Part shown: piece by piece, positions 1 to 6,486 of the stretch
Numbering within the stretch: the stretch's first letter is position 1
Layout of the letters: each line of letters opens with the position of its first letter
Assembly (NCBI GenBank): GCA_028868335.1
Contig: JAGWUU010000157.1
Coordinates: 1 to 7,652, forward strand
Direction: 5' to 3'
DNA length: 7,652 nt
Origin: Sphingomonadales bacterium
GTDB lineage: Bacteria; Pseudomonadota; Alphaproteobacteria; Sphingomonadales; Sphingomonadaceae
Program-made: the position numbers and the translations under genes
The notes under the pieces: generated by a model
What the model saw: the letters and a program-made list of their open reading frames with translations, nothing else
Told to the model about the DNA's origin: nothing
Databases searched by the model: none

Positions 1-538
1 GGATCACCAGATCCACGTCGGGCCTGAAGGTGAAGATGCCTTGCGCCCAGACCATGAACTTGATCATCTCGCTGCCGTCGAGGTGCTGGGCGGACAGCGG
101 GATCGTGCCAAGGCCGAGCGCCAGTTGCAGCCACAGCAGCAGGATGACCATGTTGTCGGCAAAGCTGGATGCGGCGCGGACGCGCGGATCGAAGAATCGC
201 CGATGGATCAGCAGGGTTGCTCCTATGATCGCAGCCGTCCCGGCAACGCCTCCGGCAACCATTGCCAGCAGTTGCTTGGCTTCGTGCGGGATGCCCAGCG
301 CATCGAACACCGCAATCGGGGTCAGCAGGCCGACGAGGTGCCCGGCGAACACCAGTAGCACGCCTGCGTGGAACAGAACCGATCCCCAGATAAGTTGGCG
401 CCGCCGCAGTAACTGGCTGGAACCGGCGCGCCAGGTGTAGGGCTCGCGCTCGAACCGGATGATCGAGCCGAGCGCCAGCACCGTCAGCGCGATGTAGGGA
501 TAGATCCCGAAGACCAGGTGGTGGATGAAATCAGCCAT
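1..538 (-). CDS. narI: Respiratory nitrate reductase gamma (cytochrome b) subunit NarI, C-terminus outside window
   Basis: Integral membrane quinol-oxidising subunit with two b haems that anchors NarGH and feeds it electrons. The visible part is 179 residues of a family length near 225-240; the frame runs off the window at position 1. The N-terminus MADFIHHLVFGIYPYIAL and the YTWRAGSSQLL block match E. coli NarI. Four hydrophobic segments are seen at about residues 9-27, 51-73, 90-111 and 128-147; the fifth helix lies outside. His57 and His67 (LFHAGVLLVFAGH) align with E. coli haem ligands His56 and His66. The partner ligands (His187 and His205 in E. coli) fall beyond the edge. Lys88 in HEAKQLLAM aligns with Lys86, implicated in quinol binding. 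The signature IPLSAQHLDGSEM is at about 146-158. The start sits inside the narJ end and has its own AGAGGAG ribosome site. Confidence 0.96.
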   Translation of the reverse strand, partial: MADFIHHLVFGIYPYIALTVLALGSIIRFEREPYTWRAGSSQLLRRRQLIWGSVLFHAGVLLVFAGHLVGLLTPIAVFDALGIPHEAKQLLAMVAGGVAGTAAIIGATLLIHRRFFDPRVRAASSFADNMVILLLWLQLALGLGTIPLSAQHLDGSEMIKFMVWAQGIFTFRPDVDLVI

Positions 539-1229
539 TGGCCGCGCTCCTCTCGGCAACGGGTAACTGGAAACGGGAAACCATCGCGGCGGCCTGCGGA
601 CACTCGGCTGCGGCGCCGGGCGCGGCGGGCACGTCGAAGCGCACCTGTTCCTCCTCCCAGGCAGCGTCGAGCGCGGCGAGATCGTCGGGATCGTCGGCGG
701 GTGCGATCTCGGCGGCGGCGTCCTCTGCCCCGGCCAATTCGGCCAGCACTCTGAGCGACGCAGCATAGGGCGTGCCTTTTTCGGCCAGCCTTTCGGCCAG
801 CGCGGCAAGGATCACGCCCGGGTGGGCGAGTTCATCGAGAGCCTGTGCCGGGGGCAGCGTCGAGAGGTATTCGAGGAACAGCGGCAGGTAATCCGGCAGT
901 TCGTTGGCGGTGATCTCCAGCCCGGCCGCTTCATAGCGCTGGCGCAGGTCGACCATCGCCTGGCCGCGGTCGCGGCTCTCGCCGTGGACGTGTTCGAACA
1001 GGTGGAGCGAGACCGCCCGCCCCCGATCGAACAGCGCGACGTAGGCCTCCTGCTGGTCGAGAAGGTCGTCCTTTTCCAGCGAGTCGATCAAGGGGGCCAG
1101 CGCCTTGCGCTGGGCTGGGTTCAACACGCCGTCATCGGCCAGCAGTGCCGCCAATTCGGGTGCGGCCTGCTGCACGGCCTCATCGGGATAGCGCAGCAGC
1201 GCGGAGAGGACACGAAGGGTCAGGCGCAT
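531..1229 (-). CDS. narJ: Nitrate reductase molybdenum cofactor assembly chaperone NarJ
   Basis: Cytoplasmic redox-enzyme maturation chaperone of the NarJ/TorD-like family. It binds the NarG N-terminus and controls cofactor insertion and docking of NarGH to NarI; it is not part of the final enzyme. It has 232 residues, against 236 in E. coli. The family hallmark is at residues 69-90, including SLHLFEHVHGESRDRGQ, followed by NELPDYLPLFLEYLS at about 109-123. The N-terminal LRVLSALLRYPDE is also typical. The last 65 residues are rich in Ala, Asp and Glu and end with an ECPQAAAMV block; this tail is poorly conserved in the family. The start at 1229 is set by alignment and a strong GGAGGTG ribosome site. 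The frame is open 180 codons further upstream, but that part is narH read out of frame. The stop overlaps the narI start by 8 bases. Confidence 0.96.
   Translation of the reverse strand: MRLTLRVLSALLRYPDEAVQQAAPELAALLADDGVLNPAQRKALAPLIDSLEKDDLLDQQEAYVALFDRGRAVSLHLFEHVHGESRDRGQAMVDLRQRYEAAGLEITANELPDYLPLFLEYLSTLPPAQALDELAHPGVILAALAERLAEKGTPYAASLRVLAELAGAEDAAAEIAPADDPDDLAALDAAWEEEQVRFDVPAAPGAAAECPQAAAMVSRFQLPVAERSAANG
547..554 (-). promoter_or_regulatory. Ribosome binding site of narI
   Basis: GAGAGGAG lies 8 bases before the ATG at 538, inside the 3' end of narJ. It supports the start that overlaps the narJ stop by 8 bases. Confidence 0.78.
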
Positions 1230-2752
1230 CAGAACACCTCCGACGGAGTTTGCAGCTTCTTGCGCGCCGGGGCGCCGAACAGGTTGGCGTCCGACGATCC
1301 GCCCGAACAGCCGTTGCCGAACGAGAAGCCGCATCCGCCGCGTTCGTCGTACATGTCCTCGGCATCCTCGCGGTGGCCGCTGGGGATGACGAAGCGGTCC
1401 TCGTAGTTGGCAATCGCCATGACGTGGTACATCTCCTCGATCTGGGCGGGGGTCAGCCCGACCTCGCGGGCGATGCCCTCGTCGATCACTCCGTTCACGG
1501 TCTTGCCGCGCATGTAGGCGCGCATCGCCAGCATCCGCTCGAGCGCATCGACCACCGGCGCTTCCTTGCCCGCGGTGAGCAGGTTGGCGAGGTATTTGAC
1601 CGGGATGCGCAAGGAGCGGACATCGGGCATGCCGTTGCGGGCCGAGATCTTGCCCGCGCTGGCCGCCGCGTTGATCGGCGAAAGCGGCGGCACGTACCAG
1701 ACCATCGGCAGGGTGCGGTATTCGGGGTGGAGCGGGAAGGCGACCTTCCAGTCCATCGCCATCTTCCACACCGGCGAATGCCGAGCGGCCTCAAGCCAAT
1801 GCTCGGGAACGCCGTCCTTCCTCGCCTGCTCGATCACCGCCGGATCGTTGGGATCGAGGAAGATGTCGAGCTGGGCCTGGTAGAGATCCTCGACATTCTC
1901 GGCGCTGGCTGCTTCCTCGATCCGGTCGGCGTCATAGAGCATCACGCCGAGGTAGCGGATCCGTCCGACGCAGGTTTCGCTGCACACCGTCGGCTGGCCC
2001 GCCTCGATCCGCGGATAGCAGAAGATGCACTTCTCGCTCTTGCCACTTTTCCAGTTGAAGTAGATCTTCTTGTAGGGACAGCCGGAAACGCACATCCGCC
2101 AGCCACGGCATTTTTCCTGGTCGATCAGGACGATCCCGTCCTCCTCGCGCTTGTAGATCGAGCCCGAGGGACAGGCCGCTACGCAGGTCGGGTTAAGGCA
2201 ATGTTCGCACAGCCGCGGCAGGTACATCATGAAGGTGTTCTCGAACTCGCCGTAGATCTCCTTCTGGACGCCTTCGAAGTTGTAGTCCTGCGAACGTTTG
2301 GAGAATTCCCCGCCAAGGATTTCCTCCCAGTTGGGGCCGCCCTCGATCTTTTCCATCCGTTCGCCCGAAATCAGGCTGCGCGGCCGCGCTGTGGGGAAGG
2401 CCTTGCTTTCCCCGGCCTGCTGCAGGTGTGCGTAGTCGAACGTGAACGGCTCGTAGTAGTCGTCGATCTCGGGCAGGTCGGGGTTGGCGAAGATTTTGGC
2501 CAGCAGCCGCCACTTTCCGCCCATCCGGGGCTGCAGGCGGCCGTGCTTGAGGTCCCACCCGCCATTCCAGCGTTTCTGGTTTTCCCAGTCCTTGGGAAAG
2601 CCGGTCCCGGGCTTGGTCTCGACATTGTTGAACCAAGCATATTCCATGCCGTCGCGGCTGGTCCACACGTTCTTGCAAGTCACCGAACAGGTGTGGCAAC
2701 CGATGCACTTGTCGAGGTTCAGCACCTTGCCGATCTGGGCGCGGACTTTCAT
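1229..2752 (-). CDS. narH: Respiratory nitrate reductase beta (iron-sulfur) subunit NarH
   Basis: Electron-transfer subunit carrying three [4Fe-4S] clusters and one [3Fe-4S] cluster that relay electrons from the NarI haems to NarG. It has 507 residues, against 512 in E. coli. Four cysteine groups are visible: Cys16/19/22/26 (CIGCHTCSVTC), Cys182/185/190/194 (CEHCLNPTCVAAC), Cys215/221/225 with Trp218 in the usual second-ligand place (CRGWRMCVSGC), and Cys242/245/257/261 (CIFCYP and CSETC). The Trp replacing a Cys is the known family feature that makes the third group part of a [3Fe-4S] cluster, so it is not a defect. The C-terminal domain has the conserved PEYRTLPMVWYVPPLSPI block and ends with a GCGFSFGNGC motif. 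The N-terminus MKVRAQIGKVLNLDK matches E. coli NarH, and an AGGGGAG ribosome site precedes the ATG. The start overlaps the narG stop by 4 bases, and the TGA stop shares one base with the narJ ATG. Confidence 0.98.
   Translation of the reverse strand: MKVRAQIGKVLNLDKCIGCHTCSVTCKNVWTSRDGMEYAWFNNVETKPGTGFPKDWENQKRWNGGWDLKHGRLQPRMGGKWRLLAKIFANPDLPEIDDYYEPFTFDYAHLQQAGESKAFPTARPRSLISGERMEKIEGGPNWEEILGGEFSKRSQDYNFEGVQKEIYGEFENTFMMYLPRLCEHCLNPTCVAACPSGSIYKREEDGIVLIDQEKCRGWRMCVSGCPYKKIYFNWKSGKSEKCIFCYPRIEAGQPTVCSETCVGRIRYLGVMLYDADRIEEAASAENVEDLYQAQLDIFLDPNDPAVIEQARKDGVPEHWLEAARHSPVWKMAMDWKVAFPLHPEYRTLPMVWYVPPLSPINAAASAGKISARNGMPDVRSLRIPVKYLANLLTAGKEAPVVDALERMLAMRAYMRGKTVNGVIDEGIAREVGLTPAQIEEMYHVMAIANYEDRFVIPSGHREDAEDMYDERGGCGFSFGNGCSGGSSDANLFGAPARKKLQTPSEVF
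1235..1241 (-). promoter_or_regulatory. Ribosome binding site of narJ (decides the start)
   Basis: GGAGGTG, a near-perfect anti-16S match, lies 5 bases before the ATG at 1229, inside the 3' end of narH. It rules in the 232-residue narJ over the longer upstream-open frame. Confidence 0.8.
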
Positions 2753-5700
2753 GCTGCGTTCTCCCCTGCGGCCAGCGGGCCTTCGAGCCAGTCGACCTTT
2801 TCGAGCTTGCGGACGATCACGAACTCGTCGCGGTTGGACCCGACCGTGCCGTAGTAGTTGAAGCCATAGGCCTGCTGGACGTAGCCGCCGATCATGTGAG
2901 TCGGTTTGAGGATCGTGCGGGTGACCGAATTGTGGATCCCGCCGCGTTGTCCGGTCAGCGGCGATCCGGGTACGTTCACGATCTTTTCCTGGGCATGGTA
3001 CATGAACAGCGTGCCTTCCTTCATCCGCTGCGAGACGACCACGCGGGCAACCAGCGCGCCGTTGGAATTGAAGGTTTCGACCCAGTCATTGTCGACCAGT
3101 CCGGCCTTCGCCGCATCGACCTCGCTCATCCACACGATCGGCCCGCCGCGCGACAGGGTCAGCATCAGCTGGTTGTCGGTATAGGTCGAATGGATTCCCC
3201 ACTTCTGGTGCGGAGTGATGAAGTTGAGAACGACATGCTTCTGCCCGGCAGCCTTGTCGAGCATCGGCTTCACCGCCTTGGTATCGATCGGCGGGCGATA
3301 GACGCACAGCGCTTCGCCAAAGGCCAACATCCACTTGTGGTCCTGGTAAAGCTGCTGGCGCCCGGTCAGGGTGCGCCACGGGATCAGCTCGTGGACATTG
3401 GTGTAGCAGGCGTTGTAGCAGACGTGCTCGCTCTCCAGCCCCGACCAGGTCGGCGAGGAGATGATCTTGCGCGGCTGCGCCTGCACATCGCGGAAGCGGA
3501 TCTTCTCCTCTTCCTTGGGCCGGGCCAGGTGGGTGTGATCGATCCCGGTGTTTTCCGAGAGCGCCGCCCAGGCCTTGACCGCGACCTCGCCGTTGGTTTC
3601 GGGCGCGAGCATCAGCAGCACTTCGGCGGCGTCGATCGCGGTGTCGATCCGGGGCATGCCCTTGGTCGGGCCGTCCTCGCTGACCGTGCCGTTGAGCTGG
3701 CGCAGGTTCTCAACCTCGTGCGCGGTGTTCCAGCCGATCCCCTTGCCGCCGTTGCCAAGCTTGTCCATAAGCGGACCGAGCGCGGTGAAGCGCTTGTAGA
3801 GGTTGGGATAGTCCCGCTCGACCACCGCGACGCTGGCCATCGTACTGCCCGGGACCGGCTCGGTCTGGCCGCGGCCCCAGTCGGCCACATCGAACGGCTG
3901 GGCCAGTTCACCCGCGGTGTCGTGCTGGATCGGGGTCAGGACCAGGTCCTCTTCGACCCCCAGCACTTCGGGCGCGACCTCGGAAAAGGTCTTGGCGATC
4001 CCCTTGTAGATTTCCCAGTCGCTGCGCGATTCCCACACCGGATCGACCGCCGCCGACAGCGGATGGATGAAGGGGTGCATGTCCGAGGTGTTGAGATCGT
4101 CCTTCTCGTACCAACTCGCGGTCGGCAGGACGATGTCGGAATAGACGCAGGTGGTCGACATGCGGAAGTCGAGCGTGACCAAGAGGTCGAGCTTCCCCTT
4201 GGGCGCTTCGTCGTGCCACTTCACTTCCTTGGGCTTCTGGTGGCCCATCTCGCCCAGATCCTTGCCCTGGACGCCATGCGCGGTGCCGAGCAGGTGCTTG
4301 AGGAAATACTCGTGCCCCTTGCCCGATGAACCGAGCAGGTTTGAACGCCAGACGAACATGTTGCGCGGCCAGTTGGCCTCGTCATCCGGGTCGAGACAGG
4401 ACAGTTCCAGATCGCCCGTCTTGAGGCCTTGCGCGACGTAATCCTTGGGCTCCATGCCCGAGGCCCTGGCCGCCTTGGCAACCTCCAGCGGATTGGTCTT
4501 GAGCTGCGGGGCGGAGGGCAACCAGCCCATCCGCTCCGCCCGGACGTTGTAGTCGATCAGGCTGCCGTCCCAATCGCCCTTGGGTGCGGTGGGCGAGAGG
4601 ATTTCCTCCACCCCCAGCGTCTCATAACGCCACTGGTCGGTGTGGGCATAGAAGAAGCTGGTGGAGTTCATCTGCCGCGGCGGGCGGCTCCAGTCGAGGC
4701 CAAAGGCCAGCGGTAGCCACCCGGTCTGCGGGCGCAGCTTTTCCTGACCGACATAGTGCGACCAGCCGCCGCCCGACTGGCCGACGCAGCCGCACATCAC
4801 CAGGAGATTGATGATCCCCCGGTAATTCATGTCCATGTGATACCAGTGGTTCAGCCCCGCGCCGAGGATCACCATCGACTTGCCATTGGTCGCTTCGGCA
4901 TTGGCGGCAAATTCGCGCGCCGCGGTGATGATCGCTTCGACCGGAACCCCGGTGATCTTCTCACCCCAGGCCGGGGTGTAGGGGCTGGCCTCGCCGTAGT
5001 CGCGGGCGACGTGCTCACCGCCAAGGCCCCGGTCGAGGCCGTAGTTGGCGCAGAGCAGGTCGAACACCGTCGCGGCATAGGCGCGCCCGTCGGCCAGCTC
5101 GAGCTGGCGCACCGGCACGCGCTTCATCAGCACTTCGGGATGGTCGGTGCCTTCGAAATGATCGTGCTCGCGTCCCCCAAAATAGGGGAACGCCACGTCG
5201 ACCACTTCGTCATGGTCCTTGTCGAGGATCGCAGTCATGCGCAGCTTTACTGCCGCGCCCGAGCCGTCCTTTTCCTCAAGGTTCCACTTGCCCTTCTCGC
5301 CCCAGCGGTAGCCCGCCGAACCGGCCGGGGCGACCACCTCGTCGCTGCCCTCGTCGATCGCGACCGTCTTCCACTCAGCGTTGTTGGCCTCCCCCAGACC
5401 GCCAGCGAAATCCGACGCGCGCAGCAGCCGGTCGGTAACCAGCCGGCCGTCCTGCTCGACCAGCCGGACCAGCATCGGCATGTCCGAGTAACGGCGGCAG
5501 TAGTCCTCGAAATAGGGCACCTGCCGGTCGAGGTGGAACTCGCGCAGGATCACGTGGCCCATCGCCAGCGCCAACGCCGCGTCGGTGCCCTGCTTGGGGT
5601 TGAGCCACAGGTCGGCGAACTTGGTCGCCTCGGCGTAGTCGGGGCTGACCACCGCAACCTTGGCCCCGCGATAACGCGCCTCGGTCATGAAGTGGGCATC

Positions 5701-6486
5701 AGGCGTGCGGGTCTGCGGCACGTTGCTGCCCCACAGCATCAGGAAGCCCGCGTTGTACCAGTCGGCGCTTTCGGGAACGTCGGTCTGCTCACCCCAGGTC
5801 ATCGGGCTGGCGGGCGGCAGGTCGCAGTACCAGTCGTAGAAGCTCATGCAGGTCCCGCCGAGCAGCGAGAGATAGCGCGAGCCCGCCGCGTAGCTGACCA
5901 TCGACATCGCCGGGATCGGCGAAAACCCGATCACCCGATCAGGTCCCCATTTCTTCGCGGTATAGGCATTGGCGGCGGCGATGATCTCGTTGACCTCGTT
6001 CCAGGTCGAACGGACGAAACCGCCGTGGCCGCGGATCGCGGTGTAGCTCTTGCGTTTGGCTGGATCGGCCTGGATCGAGGCCCAGGCGGCAACCGGGGGC
6101 AGGCTGGAGCGCGCCTCGCGCCACAGCCGCAGCAGCCGCTTCCTGACCATCGGGTACTTCAGCCGCTGCGCCGAATAGATGTACCACGAATAGCTCGCCC
6201 CGCGCGGGCAGCCGCGCGGCTCGTGGTTGGGAAGCTCGGGCCGGGTCCGGGGATAGTCGGTCTGCTGGGTTTCCCAGGTTATGATCCCTCCCTTGACGTA
6301 GATCTTCCAGCTGCACGATCCGGTGCAATTGACCCCGTGGGTCGAGCGCACGATCTTGTCGTGCTGCCAGCGCTGGCGATAACCATCCTCCCAGTCGCGA
6401 TTTTCGGCGGTCGTGACACCGTGGCCATCGGAGAACGACTCCTTCTTCTGGGCGAAGAACGTCAGGCGGTCGAGCAGGTGGCTCAT
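2749..6486 (-). CDS. narG: Respiratory nitrate reductase alpha (molybdenum catalytic) subunit NarG
   Basis: Cytoplasm-facing catalytic subunit of membrane-bound nitrate reductase. It reduces nitrate to nitrite at a bis-MGD molybdenum centre with electrons from NarH. The length of 1245 residues is close to E. coli NarG (1247). The FS0 [4Fe-4S] ligands are visible as His50 (STHGVNC), Cys54, Cys58 (TGSCSW) and Cys93 (RGCPRG), counting Met; they correspond to E. coli His49, Cys53, Cys57 and Cys92. Asp222 in WYCDLPPASP is the expected protein ligand of molybdenum. Further family blocks include GSNVPQTRTPDAHF, AGLNHWYHMDMNYRG, MNTSD-like LNTSDMHPFIHP, and a C-terminal dinucleotide-binding domain (about residues 1050-1220) with TPHQKWGIHSTY and QRGGIHNSVTR. 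The start at 6486 is chosen because MSHLLDRL aligns with the E. coli N-terminus (MSKFLDRF) and has a Shine-Dalgarno just upstream. The frame stays open for another 266 codons to 7284, but that stretch is narK read in another frame. The TGA stop overlaps the narH ATG (ATGA). Confidence 0.98.
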   Translation of the reverse strand: MSHLLDRLTFFAQKKESFSDGHGVTTAENRDWEDGYRQRWQHDKIVRSTHGVNCTGSCSWKIYVKGGIITWETQQTDYPRTRPELPNHEPRGCPRGASYSWYIYSAQRLKYPMVRKRLLRLWREARSSLPPVAAWASIQADPAKRKSYTAIRGHGGFVRSTWNEVNEIIAAANAYTAKKWGPDRVIGFSPIPAMSMVSYAAGSRYLSLLGGTCMSFYDWYCDLPPASPMTWGEQTDVPESADWYNAGFLMLWGSNVPQTRTPDAHFMTEARYRGAKVAVVSPDYAEATKFADLWLNPKQGTDAALALAMGHVILREFHLDRQVPYFEDYCRRYSDMPMLVRLVEQDGRLVTDRLLRASDFAGGLGEANNAEWKTVAIDEGSDEVVAPAGSAGYRWGEKGKWNLEEKDGSGAAVKLRMTAILDKDHDEVVDVAFPYFGGREHDHFEGTDHPEVLMKRVPVRQLELADGRAYAATVFDLLCANYGLDRGLGGEHVARDYGEASPYTPAWGEKITGVPVEAIITAAREFAANAEATNGKSMVILGAGLNHWYHMDMNYRGIINLLVMCGCVGQSGGGWSHYVGQEKLRPQTGWLPLAFGLDWSRPPRQMNSTSFFYAHTDQWRYETLGVEEILSPTAPKGDWDGSLIDYNVRAERMGWLPSAPQLKTNPLEVAKAARASGMEPKDYVAQGLKTGDLELSCLDPDDEANWPRNMFVWRSNLLGSSGKGHEYFLKHLLGTAHGVQGKDLGEMGHQKPKEVKWHDEAPKGKLDLLVTLDFRMSTTCVYSDIVLPTASWYEKDDLNTSDMHPFIHPLSAAVDPVWESRSDWEIYKGIAKTFSEVAPEVLGVEEDLVLTPIQHDTAGELAQPFDVADWGRGQTEPVPGSTMASVAVVERDYPNLYKRFTALGPLMDKLGNGGKGIGWNTAHEVENLRQLNGTVSEDGPTKGMPRIDTAIDAAEVLLMLAPETNGEVAVKAWAALSENTGIDHTHLARPKEEEKIRFRDVQAQPRKIISSPTWSGLESEHVCYNACYTNVHELIPWRTLTGRQQLYQDHKWMLAFGEALCVYRPPIDTKAVKPMLDKAAGQKHVVLNFITPHQKWGIHSTYTDNQLMLTLSRGGPIVWMSEVDAAKAGLVDNDWVETFNSNGALVARVVVSQRMKEGTLFMYHAQEKIVNVPGSPLTGQRGGIHNSVTRTILKPTHMIGGYVQQAYGFNYYGTVGSNRDEFVIVRKLEKVDWLEGPLAAGENAA
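2761..2767 (-). promoter_or_regulatory. Ribosome binding site of narH
   Basis: AGGGGAG lies 8 bases before the ATG at 2752, inside the 3' end of narG. Together with the ATGA overlap, it suggests both re-initiation and independent loading at narH. Confidence 0.75.

Noticed and set aside
1230..1769. 180-codon open extension upstream of narJ
   Set aside because: It is the narH 3' part out of frame. The narH reading has conserved motifs there, and the narJ start has a strong Shine-Dalgarno.
2098..2108. Trp218 in place of a cysteine in the third iron-sulfur motif of NarH
   Set aside because: It looked like a lost ligand, but this Trp is the normal NarH residue (Trp220 in E. coli) at the [3Fe-4S] cluster.
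1145..2854. 569-residue open frame on the plus strand, antisense to narH
   Set aside because: Long stop-free antisense frames are expected in GC-rich genes. The product has no recognisable motif and the opposite strand holds narH with all its cluster ligands.
2896..4329. 477-residue open frame on the plus strand, antisense to narG
   Set aside because: Arg/Asp/Val/His-rich shadow of conserved narG codons, with no domain or plausible context.
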